Source of the DNA: Prinia subflava
Taxonomy: Eukaryota > Chordata > Aves > Passeriformes > Cisticolidae
Assembly: GCF_021018805.1 (NCBI RefSeq)
Contig: NW_026960611.1
Span: 2,232,001-2,296,000, forward strand
Length of the DNA: 64,000 nt
Direction: 5' to 3'
Both the position numbers and the translations under genes were made by a program. Below are positions 1 to 10,028 of the stretch, one piece after another (the stretch's first letter is position 1; the number at the start of each line of letters is the position of its first letter). A model generated the notes under the pieces. It was given only the letters and a program-made list of their open reading frames with translations. It searched no databases and was not told the origin of the DNA.

Positions 1-236
1 GCCTCAGTCTACCTTCCAGTGTTAATACTGGCTCACTCCTTGTGCCTTCATTTTTTATCCAATAAAAAAAGTCACAATCCAGGGCACATTTTATCTATGA
101 CTTTTTTCAAGTTGAACTTTCACAGGGGAAGTTAGCCAGGATGAAGACAGGGATGAGTAGAGAGACCTGTGTTAGTCCTGGCCATAAAAAGCCACACTAG
201 TGTATTGACATAGAAGTCCTGTCCTTGAAGCCCCCC
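1..236. other. Unassigned sequence, no gene seen
   Basis: AT-rich stretch before the first recognisable LTR fragment. It has an AATAAA-like string near 61 but no open frame of note and no match to the LTR families elsewhere in the window. Confidence 0.4.
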
Positions 237-308
237 TGAAAGGAACAGAGCATATGCCCTTATTAATAGTCAGCTCTTTATTAAAGTGATCAGGTCTTTA
301 TTAAAGTC
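237..308 (-). mobile_element. Family-A LTR 3'-end fragment
   Basis: The bases match the polyadenylation end of the family-A LTR seen at 1063-1140 in the same orientation, including the repeated CTTTATTAAAGT blocks (AATAAA on the minus strand). It abuts the minisatellite leader directly. The minus-strand provirus therefore appears to have lost all its genes, leaving LTR, leader and LTR end. Confidence 0.6.
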
Positions 309-720
309 ACCACCTACCCTGCTGGGGATCTCCTCTCATCTGCCTTCTGGGGCAGCCCTGCCAGAGACCTCTCACCTGCCCTGCTGGGGATCTCCTCTCA
401 CCTGCCTTCTGGAGCATGCTGCCTTGCCAGGGATTTCTCATCTGCCCTGCCGAGGACATTCTCTCGCCTGCCTACTGGAGCATCTTGTCTTGCCATGTCA
501 GGGACATGACCTTGCACCTGCTCTGCCGGGGATCTTCCCTCACCTGCCTGATGGGGCTTCCTGCCTTGCCAGAGATCCTCTCACCTGCCTTCTGGAACAG
601 CCCTGCCAGGGACTTCTCACCTGCCCTGCTGGGGATCTCCTCTCACCTGCTTTTTGGGGCGTGCTGCCCTGCCGGGGGATCTTACCTCGCACCTCAAGAA
701 CCTTTGCACACAGGAAGGGG
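309..720 (-). repeat. Splice-donor-rich minisatellite in retroviral leader (minus copy)
   Basis: Degenerate tandem repeats of roughly 22-45 bp. On the minus strand they read as GGGCAGGTGAGAGG-type units spaced by CCCTGGCAGGG-type units. About nine units keep a C/AAG-GTGAG-like 5' splice site core. The block lies just downstream of the primer site of the minus-strand family-A provirus, where simple retroviruses keep their major splice donor. The long open frames on both strands here (for example 286-816 plus) come from the repeat and are not credible genes. Confidence 0.75.
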
Positions 721-1043
721 CCCTCCCCCAAGGAGGCACCTCAGTCACTGCTATGCCATTCGCTTCCCTCCGTTCTCAGCCAGCACCCTCTCGGGAGTCC
801 AGAAACGCAATACTAGGGGATCCACTTTTGCTCTGGGGGTCCGAGCTGCCGGCCCCCATCTCACTCAATCACTCATTAACTTGCCTCCCATTTCTGCCAG
901 GGATTTATCTCACCAATCCGGAGTTCTTCTGCATTGCTTGGTCCCACGCTGATCCCAGGGTCCGGAGGTAGCCAACGATTCCCAAGGATCCATCAAAGCA
1001 GATGGTCGTCCTCTTCGGGGGTGGTCCTTTGTGGGCATGGCCT

Positions 1044-1061
1044 TCCCGGACGAGTCTCCAA
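1044..1061 (-). other. Primer binding site, proline-tRNA type
   Basis: Immediately outside the LTR, the minus strand reads TTGGAGACTCGTCCGGGA, close to the tRNA-Pro site of gammaretroviruses (TGGGGGCTCGTCCGGGAT). It fixes the orientation of the 1063-1969 LTR as a 5' LTR whose leader runs leftward. Confidence 0.75.
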
Positions 1062-1062
1062 T

Positions 1063-1969
1063 TGAAAAGAACAGGGCATATGCCTTTATTAATATTCAGC
1101 TCTTTATTAAAGTCATCAGCTCTTTATTAAAGTCATCAGCTGGATGGTAGGGTCCAACAGGAGTTTTTCACGCTGCTGTTGCAATCCGAAGTAGCAGGTG
1201 CTGTTGCAGTTCATCACTCAGCTGCCAGCAGTAGGTGCCAAGTCCTTGTCCCCATGGGAATGGCTAGAAGCTCTCTCTGGTCAACCACCATAATGCAGAG
1301 CAGTGGAGGTCTGTCACTGGAGTGAGGAGTAGCAGATGTCAGCTCTTTACCCTCAGGAAAAAACCTTGAGAGTTTCCCAGTCTGTCTCAGTCACTTGAGT
1401 GGGCCCACTCCCATTCTATTCAGACTCTTAATAGAGTCGAACCAGGCCAGGGGGGCGCATCCACTCCTTCCTAGGCCAGGGCATCACCTGTATCTTTTCA
1501 CAGTGTCCAGTCTTCCATTTTGGGGTGCCTTTCATCCCTAAAGAACTCTCTCTCAGCGTGCTCTGTGTTCGTCTTATTTGCATATGCCCTCTTCAAGTAG
1601 GCAGCATGGGGGGGGGACACGACTAGGTAAGCTCCGATTACGGTAGGCACAGCTAGGACAAACACCTTGCTTTTTTAACAGGCTAATGTAGGAATGCAGG
1701 ACCGGCAGGATGGCTGCCCAGGCCTGCCCTAGACGGGGGTCGCCTGTGTAGGAGGCGCCGGTGCCCCGGCATCTCCCATTGCCCCCTCCAGAGCTCTACA
1801 GAACCATGCTCGGCACTCCACCTCTTCCTGGGGAGAGGGGCTGTGACATCAGCCAAAGCTCTCAGCCGGCTGGTGGGGCCACTGCTTTCCTGGGGAGAGG
1901 GGGTGCAACATCAGACCTCAGGAGTTCTGGACATAACCCCACCACATCTCGGGCTACAGCAACTACACA
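1063..1969 (-). mobile_element. Family-A 5' LTR (gammaretrovirus-like), minus
   Basis: On the minus strand it ends in CTGTTCTTTTCA next to the primer site, with two AATAAA-type signals about 50-80 bp from the end. The R/U5 half aligns with the LTRs at 1972, 15316, 47812 and 58749. The U3 half (about 1600-1969) is different and may belong to a subfamily. Its outer end lies within two bases of the start of the next LTR, so the two proviruses stand back to back. The outer boundary is approximate. Confidence 0.65.
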
Positions 1970-1971
1970 GG

Positions 1972-2747
1972 TGTTATGAACAAGTTTCCCGGTAAAAAAA
2001 AAAAAAAAAACAACAAAAAACCCAAAAAAACCCAAAAAACCCCCCAAAAAACCGCCTGACCCCCTCCTGGCTAGAGTAACCCCCCCACACCCCAGCCAGT
2101 CTGAGTAGGGAGGGGAGATGCCCTGAAGGAAAGTTGCCTGGCAACTTTTCCCTACCTAATTGAAATGTGAAAAGAAGCTGCCCACACCTAGAAAGCCCTA
2201 TTGTCCTTTGTAACTACCTCATTCAGCAAGAGTAACCTCGGCTATGACCAGGACCAATGCATATGCATGTGTATATGCAAATAAAACCACCCCGGTGGAT
2301 CCTGGGAGGGTTTTTCTTCAGGAAACTGACCCCAAGACAAGAAGCTAGAGGCGTCACAGGAGAATTAGATAGTGCCCTGGCCAAGGAAGGAGTGGACGCA
2401 CCCCCTGGCCTGGTTTGAAGATTCACCATGACCTATGAGGAGTTTGGATGGAATGGGAACCAGCCAGCCGAAGTGACTTAGGCAGAGAACGGGGAACTCT
2501 CGAAGATTTCCCTGCCTCCTGATGGTTGACCAGAGAGAACTCCTAGCCATTCCTATGGGAACAAGGACTCGGCATCTACTGCTTGCAGTGGAATGATGAA
2601 CTGGGAGAGCACCTGCTCCTTCGGATGGCTGCAGCAGCGTGGAAAACTCCGATTGGACTCTGCAATCCTGCTGATGACTTCAATAATGAGCTGATCACTT
2701 TAATAAAGAGCTGAATATTAATAAAGACATATGCCCTGTTCTTTTCA
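1972..2747 (+). mobile_element. Family-A 5' LTR, plus
   Basis: It starts TGTTATGAACAAG and ends TTCTTTTCA, with AATAAA signals near 2701 and 2720. A promoter-like region holds the octamer ATGCAAAT near 2276. It closely matches 15316-16112 apart from an expanded A/C-rich run at 1994-2050 and a deletion of about 57 bp near 2505. A short internal frame starting ATGACC at 2428 stops after 17 codons, as it also does in the 15316 copy. Confidence 0.85.
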
Positions 2748-2749
2748 AT

Positions 2750-2767
2750 TGGGGACTAGTCTGGGAT
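2750..2767 (+). other. Primer binding site, proline-tRNA type
   Basis: TGGGGACTAGTCTGGGAT follows the LTR after two bases and differs from the gammaretroviral tRNA-Pro site at few positions. It marks the start of the internal region of the plus-strand family-A provirus. Confidence 0.8.
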
Positions 2768-3216
2768 AGCCACACCCACAAAGGACCACCCCCAAAGAGG
2801 ACGATTATCTGCTTCGAGGGATCCTTGGGAATTGCTGGCTACCCCCGGACTTTGGGATCAGCGTGGGACCAAGCAACACAGAAGAACGCTGGATCGGCCC
2901 TGGGATCAGCACTGGATCGGCCCTGGGATCAGCGCTGGATCGGCCCTGGGATCAGCATGAGACCAAGCAACGCAGAAGAACGCCAGACGGGTGAGATAAA
3001 TCCGTGGCGGAAATGGGAGTCGAGTGAATGAGTGCTTGAGTGAGATGGGGGCTGGCAGCTCAGACCCCCAGAGTGAAAGTGGACCCCCTAGTATTGTGTT
3101 TCCAGTCTCCCAAGAGGGTGCCGGCCGAGAATGGGTGGGAAGCGAATGGCCTAGAAGAGTGACTGAGGCACCTCCTTGGGGGAGGGCCCCATCAAGCATG
3201 CAAAGGCTCTTCAGGT
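2768..3216 (+). other. Leader of the family-A provirus
   Basis: Untranslated leader that aligns, inverted, with 721-1043. It includes a short triplication near 2890-2955 in which CTGGATCGGCCCTGGGATCAGC-like units repeat three times. No coding frame is supported. Confidence 0.6.
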
Positions 3217-3620
3217 GTGAGGTAAGATCCCCAGCAGGGCAGGTGAGAGGTCCCTGGCAGGGCTGCTCCAGAAGGCAGGTGAGAGGAGATCCCCAGCAGG
3301 GCAGGTGAGAGGTCCCTGGCAGGGCTGCTCCAGAAGGCAATTGAAAGAGGATCCCTGGCACAGCAAGATGCCTCATCAGGCAGGTGAGGGAAGATCCCTG
3401 GCAGAGCAGATGCAAGGTAATGTCCCCGGCATGGCAAAACAAGATGCCCCAGGAGGCAGGGGAGAAAAAGTACCCGGCAGGGCAGGTAGAAAGTCCCGGG
3501 CAGGGCAGGATGCCCTGACAGGCAGGCAAGGAAGAACCCTGACAGGGCAAGTGGGAAGTCCCTGGCAGGATAGGGCACGATGTCCCAGCAGGCAGGCGGG
3601 CTGTCCCCATGAGAGTTTAA
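3217..3620 (+). repeat. Splice-donor-rich minisatellite in retroviral leader (plus copy)
   Basis: Imperfect tandem units on the plus strand built around GGGCAGGTGAGAGG and CCCTGGCAGGGCTGC. About eight positions carry a plausible 5' splice site (CAGGTGAG, GAGGTAAG, CAAGGTAATG, CAGGTAGA). It is the inverted counterpart of 309-720 and sits at the same distance from its LTR. The two arrays differ in unit number and order, so the array changes length between copies. Confidence 0.75.
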
Positions 3621-4780
3621 GCATATCCAAGCAAGCAAGTAAGATATCATTAGCAAGCAGGAAAGCAGGCATGAAGGTGAACAAATACACAAGAAAGCAG
3701 ACAAGCAATCAAGAAGGCAAGCAAGATGAGCAAAAAAAGGCAGGTTAAAAGAGCAGCCAGATAAACAAAAAGGGAGGCAAAGGATGCTTGGCCGGAGTTC
3801 AGGTGTGAGGCTCGGCAGGACGTTCGACCTCACCCCGGCAGGGAGTTCAAGCCTCCTAAGCTTAGTGAAGTTAAAGAGTTCAAACAAGACTCAGCAGGGG
3901 TCCAAGCCTAGAAAGCCTAGCAAGAAGTTCAGACTTAAGTCAAAAAGTAAGAGAGAGATACCCTCAGCAGAAAACAACGGGTGTGAGTCATAGTAGTAAG
4001 TGTCATAGCCAAGAGAGAGTTTTAAAAGAGACATAAGAAAAAGTGTCACGAGTGGGGTGCCAAGAAATTAGATTCTGACCCTTTAAAGTTCAGCGAAGAG
4101 ATTCAGAATGTTTAGTTGTGAGAGATCAGACAAGCTTTAGTTATCTTAAAGTTTAGATTGTCCATCAGAATATTCCAGTTCAGACTGAGGCACTGTTAAA
4201 GTACTTAGGTTTTCCTTTTATTTTAAGGCCTAACAACTGAGATGATGTTATAGTAAACAAGCAGACCCTTCCAAAAGGACAGTAAAGAAGATTCTCCCTA
4301 ACAGGCCCCTGGAGCAATTGTCAGACCAATAAGATCCTTAAAAGACTACGAAGAGTCCAGATAAAGTTAAGATGACATATTATAGAAAAAGAATATAGCT
4401 GAGATTAAAATTACTAAGAGAGTAGTCATAGTTTAAGACTCGAATTCAGTAAATGTGTAACCAGTTAAACCAACATCTCTAAGCCCAAGAAGACCCTGAT
4501 GTAAAACAACTATCTTATGCAGCCTGCTGACTAGAAAACTATAAGTAATGAAAATGTGAAAATATGCAAACTCTCCCTCCTACCCCAGCTGTACCTCCAG
4601 TCTTTTCCTTAACCTCTCCAACAGTTCCCCTTCACCAATTGTGATACCCTCACTTCCCCCACTTGGGAGTGGAAACAACCCCTGCCCAGTGTTTCTCTTA
4701 GCCTGTCTCCATTACTACTCCCTCTACCTGGTGTTTTAGAAGAAGAGCCAGATTACAACACCCAATCCAAAGCACCAAGA
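3621..4780 (+). other. Degenerate gag N-terminal/leader region of family-A provirus, GG-poor
   Basis: Plus-strand sequence rich in AG and TAG and poor in GG, with no long frame. A proline- and serine-rich stretch at about 4570-4740 (many CCN and TCN codons) may be the gag region between matrix and capsid. I cannot place a reliable start codon. Confidence 0.4.
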
Positions 4781-5080
4781 ACAGAGAAGGTCTTTCCCCT
4801 TAGAAAAGTTCCTAGAGATTAATTAAAAAGATTAAGTTTATAAATGCTCCTTTGACAGCCCCTGAAGTCCAGGACTCTAAGAAAGAGGGAGGGTTTAGTA
4901 GAAGACCCTGTTGGAATATCTAACCAGTTAGACCAGCTTCTGAGGCCAAATAGTTATTCCTAGAGAGAGTTGAACTCTATTCTAACGGTTCTGTTCACTC
5001 CAGAAGAAGCCCAGATAGTCCAGATGGCAAAAATAAAGATATAAAGACAATAAATAAATAAGTAAATAAATAAATAAATA
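4781..5080 (+). pseudogene. gag capsid N-terminal fragment, class I ERV, G-to-A damaged
   Basis: Plus-strand reading around 4905-5043 gives a gammaretroviral capsid signature: DPVGISNQLDQLL, then PNSYS, and ELNSILTVLFTPEEAQ after an in-frame TAG. In an intact virus this domain would build the particle core. The frame is broken by TAG and TAA codons, and GG dinucleotides are scarce, as in the whole internal region. It lies downstream of the leader array and is cut on its right by a family-C LTR. The assignment rests on the capsid pattern only; the matrix and nucleocapsid parts are not recognisable. Confidence 0.65.
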
Positions 5081-5086
5081 AATAAT
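5050..5086. repeat. (TAAA)n microsatellite
   Basis: About nine imperfect TAAA units just after the capsid remnant. Confidence 0.9.
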
Positions 5087-5204
5087 TGACCGTGACACCC
5101 AAGGGACCATAAGATGCCCTTAATAGACACCAGCTAAAATTCAGACCAAGAAGAAAGAAAGCAAAGCATGAGAGACTATAGATCCCTGATAGTGAGAATC
5201 AAGG

Positions 5205-5860
5205 TGTGAGAGTCAGGGCCTGAGGGTCCCTAGTTTTGCCTCACAACCTTCGTCAAGGTCCTCCGTCAAGGAAGGGACTGTGTGCAAGGGGCTCGGCCTA
5301 ACCCACGGTGTGTGTGTATACCAAGCATTGCACTGCAGGTGTGACTACTGGACCGGAGCTGGCTCCCATGGGAACTTGTACGAAGACAATGGACGCCTGG
5401 ACAGCCTGTGCTTACCTGCAACCGGGTCCAGACCTGCTTGTCCCAGACCTGCTCGATCTAAATGGTTGCACCTGGTTCCCAGAGCAACTGGGCTCCTCAC
5501 AATGACTTTCGGGTGCTCCCTCCCGATCCTGCCCGCGTTGGCCAGGTGCCCCCCGCTGCTGAAATGACTATAAAAGCTTCCCCCTGTGACTCACACTTTG
5601 AGATCTCCCCACGGACAGAAGACCGATCCATTGGCCAGACGCCACGCCACGAGGACGCCTCTGCCGTTGGTAGCTATATCCCCCTGCCCTCCCTTTACTT
5701 GCTCTGTATCCTATTTTTCCTTTCTCATTCCCTCTATCGCAAGTGTTGTTGGCACTCAATAAAGGTGCATTTGTTGTATGATTAAACTATTGTCCCCTCG
5801 AGTACTTTTTGCACTCTGAGATCACACAAACCTATCACGATTCCTGCTTGGATCGTGACA
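5205..5860 (+). mobile_element. Family-C solo LTR with TSD CAAGG
   Basis: It begins TGTGAGAGTC and ends GATCGTGACA, with CAAGG on both sides (5200-5204 and 5861-5865). A TATA box (GACTATAAAAG near 5566) and AATAAA near 5758 define plus orientation and an R region of about 170 bp. It is rich in GG, unlike the flanks, so it arrived after the G-to-A damage. A second copy lies at 50731-51356. The short open frames inside it are incidental. Confidence 0.9.
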
Positions 5861-5906
5861 CAAGGTCTATGGTCTACCTCTCAAACTACTAGACCCAGTA
5901 GTTAAG

Positions 5907-6693
5907 TGTCTTGGTTTGAAAGACAGATATCTGCTAGGAAGGGGCAGGACCTCCCTAGAGATGGAGAATTCAAATCCCCTCCTTCCAAATTATTCCGATT
6001 AAATAAAAATTTAAAGGAGCATTCAGGCAGAGGTATGGGGGTAGGAATAACAGTTCTTTACTAGTATATATGACAAAACGACAAACAAAAAACAACTACA
6101 GCATCAATAATAAACAGAACCAAGAACCTTGAGGGCTTTCTTTTACAAAAGCCCAGAGCAGTTTGATCTCGGTGCCCCCAGGGCTCCAAGAGGCCGAACT
6201 GGAAGGAAGGAAAGTCCCGGGCTGGTGGATGAGATGAGGAGCTCTGCACTGGCAGCTGGAGCGGCAGGGGTGTCCCGGCAGGGCTGGGCAGTGCAGGGCT
6301 ACAGAGCAGCAGGGGAACCTCAAAGCTCCGAAGAAGCAGCGGTGGTGGGGGGAGGCTGGAGAAAGCGAGCTCAGGATTCCCGGGTACACAGCAGATGACG
6401 ATAGATTTCCCAGGACGAGGCAGAGGCAGAGGGCAGCCTGACCGTCCTCCTCGGCGCTGAGAGCAAGAGTGCCTCCCCCTTCCCCAGATCTGTCTTTTTG
6501 CCTTTCCCAAAGCTCATCATCTCTCCCCTCTGAGGGACACTCCCAGGGACTCAGAAACAATAGGTGTAGCCTCGTGCTGCCATATCCCTCAAGTACCCCT
6601 TTTGTTCTGACTAAGTAGTCATTAAGGCTTCTTGGAAACTTATGGGAAAAAAATTCTGTGAGAAGAAAAAAAAACCAAATCTAACCCCCAACA
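5907..6693 (-). mobile_element. ERVL 3' LTR
   Basis: Left-hand copy, downstream in the sense of the element. It is preceded on the minus strand by a purine-rich tract (CGGGGTGGATGA, 6694-6705) that fits the polypurine primer. The many open frames here are repeated in the right-hand LTR and are not genes. Confidence 0.9.
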
Positions 6694-6845
6694 TCATCCA
6701 CCCCGAATTTTTTCCCATACCAACCTATTACATTGAATTTAAACCTTTAAAAACAAAATATATATATATATGTACACACATGCATGACCTAAATTATATA
6801 CATCTATACATACAGATATGGGTACAGACACATGATGTGGGTAGT

Positions 6846-7910
6846 TCATCCTAAAACAAGCTCTCCTTGAGGTATGCATTGGGTCTCTCCATCCCTTTGC
6901 ATCACCCACCAGGTGCATCCTGGTCCCTGAGCGAAGACAACACCACGGATGGGATTGTCTTTGCTGGAGGCCGAATTAATCCAAACAGTTTTTACCAGCA
7001 TACCTCTCATGTGTACTACTGGAACTTTATCTCCATCTGTTGTTCTCAGGGGCTCAGATTGGGCAGGGCCTGCTCGGTTGGTGGAACCTCGAGTGTTCAC
7101 TAACCAGGTGGCCTTTGCTAAATTAATCTCCCAGTTCTTGAAAGTCCCCCCACCCAGTGCCTTCAAGGTGGTTTTAAGCAGGCCATTGCACCGTTCAACT
7201 TTCCCGGCTGCTGGTGCGTGATAAGGAATATGGTACACCCACTCAACGCCATGTTCCCTAGCCCAGGCTGCTATAAGGCTGTTCTTGAAATGGGTCCCAT
7301 TGTCTGACTCGATTCTCTCAGGGGTGCCATGTCTCCACAGGACTTGCTTTTCCAGGCCCAGGATGGTGTTCCGGGCAGTAGCGTGAGGCACAGGGTAGGT
7401 TTCCAGCCATCCAGTGGTGGCTTCCACCATGGTCAGCACGTAGCGCTTGCCTTGGCGGGTTTGGGGAAGGGTGATGTAGTCAATTTGCCAGGCTTCCCCA
7501 TACCTGTATTTGGACCACCGCCCGCCATACCATAGGGGCTTCACTCGCTTGGCCTGCTTGATTGCAGCACATGTCTCACAGTCATGGATAACCTGAGAAA
7601 TGCTGTCCATGGTTAGATCCACCCCTCGGTCTCGTGCCCACTTATAGGTGGCATCTCTGCCCTGATGACCTGAGGCGTCGTAGGCCCATCGAGCTAGGAA
7701 CAACTCTCCCTTGTGTTGCCAATCTAGGTCTATCTTTGACACTTCTATCTTGGCGGCTTGATCTACTTGCTCGTTGTTTCGGTGCTCCTCATTAGCCCGA
7801 CTCTTGGGGACATGGGCATCTACATGGCGGACTTTTACAGGTAGCTTGACTACCCGAGCAGCAATGTCTTTCCACTCATCAGCAGCCCAGATTGGTTTCC
7901 CCCCATGCTG
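6846..7910 (-). pseudogene. pol: ERVL integrase
   Basis: C-terminal part of the pol polyprotein, which would join viral cDNA to host DNA in the nucleus. The open part runs from 7742 to 6846 (298 residues), and the reading continues upstream to a TGA at 7911-7913. The zinc-binding end shows SGHQG and CETC. The core shows the three catalytic acidic residues in IDYITLP, ESDNGTHF and KVERCNG. A C-terminal tryptophan-rich tail ends at a TAG that closes pol. Neither env nor dUTPase follows before the 3' LTR, as expected for this lineage. The catalytic residues look intact, but the upstream stop separates it from RNase H. The amino-terminal histidine pair may be incomplete. Confidence 0.92.
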
Positions 7911-8432
7911 TCAGTTGGCCTTTTTCCACCTTTCCAGCCAACCCCACAGAGCATTGGCTACCATCCATGAATCAGTGTAGAGGTAGAGCTTTGGCCACTT
8001 CTCTCTTTCAGCAATGTCCAGGGCCAATTGAACAGCCTTGAGTTCTGCAAGTTGACTCGATCCACCTTCTCCTTCAGCGGCTTGTGCAACCTGTCGTGTG
8101 GGGCTCCATACAGCTGCTTTCCACTTGCGGTTCATCCCTACAATGCGACAGGAACCGTCAGTGAAAAGAGCGTAGCACGTTTCTTCTGCTGGCAGCTGAT
8201 TATACGGCGGAGCTTCTTCGGCACGTGTCACTTGCTCTTGTTCCTCTTCATCTGTGAGATCAAAGTTTTCACTTTCTGGCCAGTTTGTGATAATCTCCAA
8301 AATCCCAGGGCGATTTGGGTTTCCGATACGGACACGCTGAGTGATGAGGGCAGTCCATTTGCTCCATGTGGCATAGGTGGCATGGTGGGTAGAGGGAACC
8401 TTTCCTTTGAACATCCACCCCAGCACAGGTAG
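7911..8432 (-). pseudogene. pol: ERVL RNase H
   Basis: RNase H part of pol, which degrades the RNA strand during reverse transcription. It lies in the same frame as RT and integrase. The acidic active-site pattern is visible: FTDGSC, then AELKAVQLAL, then YTDSWMV. It is bounded by TGA codons at 8433-8435 and 7911-7913, so it reads as an isolated 171-residue frame. The first 60 residues correspond to the RT-RNase H connection. There is no frameshift; only nonsense changes break the chain. Confidence 0.9.
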
Positions 8433-9491
8433 TCAGGGTGCCAGGAGGAGTTGGGCTTCTGTGCCAATCACTTCTGAGGCAGCCTGGACTCCTTCATAGG
8501 CAGCCAAGATTTCTCTCTCTGTTGGGGTGTAGTTGGCTACGGACCCTCTGTAGCTCCGACTCCAGAATCCCAGTGGTCGACCCCGAGTCTCATCAGGCAC
8601 CTTCTGCCAAAGGCTCCAGGACAGGCCATGGTTCCCGGCTGCAGAGTAGAGCACGTTCTTCACCTCTGGTCCTGTCCTGACTGGGCCAAGGGCCACTGCA
8701 TGAGCGATCTCCTGCTTGATCTGGGCAAAGGCTTGTTGCTGTTCAGGGCCCCAGTGGAAATCGTTCTTCTTGCGGGTAACCTGGTAGAGAGGGCTCACAA
8801 TCTGGCTGTACTCAGGAATGTGCATTCTCCAAAAGCCTATGGCGCCTAGGAAAGCTTGCGTTTCCTTCTTGCTGGTCGGTGGAGACATCGCAGTGATCTT
8901 ATTGATGACCTCAATGGGAATCTGACGCCGCCCATCTTCCCACTTTACTCCCAGGAACTGGATCTCCTTGGCAGGTCCCTTGACTTTGCTCTTTTTGATG
9001 GCAAAACCAGCTTCCAGGAGAATCTGGATGATCTTCTCTCCTTTCTTGAATACTTCCCTTGCTGTGTTCCCCCACACAATGATGTCATCAATGTACTGTA
9101 GGTGTTCTGGAGCTTCACCCTTTTCCAGTGCAGCCTGGATCTGTCCATGGCAGATGGTGGGACTGTGCTTCCACCCCTGGGGCAGTCGGTTCCAGGTGTA
9201 CTGCATGCCCCTCCAGGTGAAAGCAAACTGAGGCCTGCATTCTGCAGCCAGAGGAATGGAGAAAAACGCATTAGCAATGTCGATTGTGGCATACCACTTT
9301 GCTGCCTTGGACTCCAGCTCGTACTGGAGTTCCAGCATGTCTGGCACAGCAGCACTCAGTGGTGGAGTCACTTCATTCAAGCCACGATAGTCCACAGTCA
9401 GTCTCCATTCTCCGTCAGACTTGCGTACAGGCCAAATGGGGCTGTTGAAGGGTGAGTGGGTTTTGCTGACCACCCCTTGGCTCTCCAGCTC
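8433..9491 (-). pseudogene. pol: ERVL reverse transcriptase
   Basis: Fingers, palm and thumb of RT in one 346-residue frame. Visible motifs are SPIWPVRK, VDYRGLNEVTPP, the first catalytic aspartate in YATIDIANAFFS, LPQGWKHSP and the catalytic YIDD in LQYIDDIIVWG, followed by QFLGV and the thumb segment QAFLGAIGFWR. The order and spacing are those of ERVL and spuma-related enzymes. TGA codons at 9492-9494 and 8433-8435 delimit it. The active-site residues are intact, which together with the similar LTRs suggests limited age. Confidence 0.95.
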
Positions 9492-10028
9492 TCAGATCAT
9501 CTTGTGGATGGGGATCACAGCATCTCGATTTGTTCGATACTGCCGGCGATGCACTGTCGAGGTGGCAACAGGTACTCGTTGCTCTTCTACCTTCAGGAGT
9601 CCTACTGCAGATGGGTTCTCTGACAGTCCAGGCAAGGTGTTCAATTTCTTAATGCCCTCTGCCTCCACAGCAGCTATTCCAAAAGCCCATCTGAACCCCT
9701 TAGGGTCTTTGTAATAGCCATTCCTGAGATAGTCCATGCCCAGAATACACGGAGCCTCCGGGCCAGTCACAACTGGATGTTTCTGCCACTCCTTCCGGGT
9801 CAGGCTCACCTTGGCTTCTAACTGAGTCAATTCTTGTGATCCCCCCGTCACACCAGCAATGGAAATAGGTTCTGCTCCCTCATGTTCTGACGGCATTAGG
9901 GTACACTGAGAACCGGTATCAACCAAAGCTTTATATTTCTGTGGCTCTGATGTGCCAGGCCATAGAACCCACACAGTCCAAAAGACTCGGTTTTCCCGTG
10001 CCTCTTCCTGGCTAGAGGCAGGGCCCCT
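9492..10028 (-). pseudogene. pro: ERVL aspartic protease
   Basis: Retroviral protease, which cuts the polyprotein during maturation. The active site reads VDTGSQCTL, and the flap and C-terminal part follow with CILGMDYL. It is in the same frame as gag and pol, directly after the gag TAG at 10029-10031. Expression would therefore require reading through that stop rather than a frameshift. The region ends at TGA 9492-9494, at the junction with RT. A linker to RT (about 9640-9500) is open. Confidence 0.88.

Noticed and set aside
286..971. Overlapping plus-strand ORFs of 105-178 codons rich in CLL, PAG and SHL repeats
   Set aside because: They are read through a tandem minisatellite in the wrong orientation for the provirus; all frames stay open because the repeat lacks stops.
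309..3620. CRISPR-like repeat arrays
   Set aside because: Units are contiguous and degenerate with no constant repeat-unique spacer structure, and they lie in retroviral leaders of a bird genome.
2906..3887. Minus-strand ORFs of 110-234 codons
   Set aside because: Antisense readings of the second minisatellite leader; the composition mirrors 286-971.
6061..6560. Pairs of 149- and 154-codon ORFs, repeated at 12490-12989
   Set aside because: They lie inside the two ERVL LTRs and recur because the LTRs are near-identical; two overlapping frames are open in the same DNA and neither has a motif.
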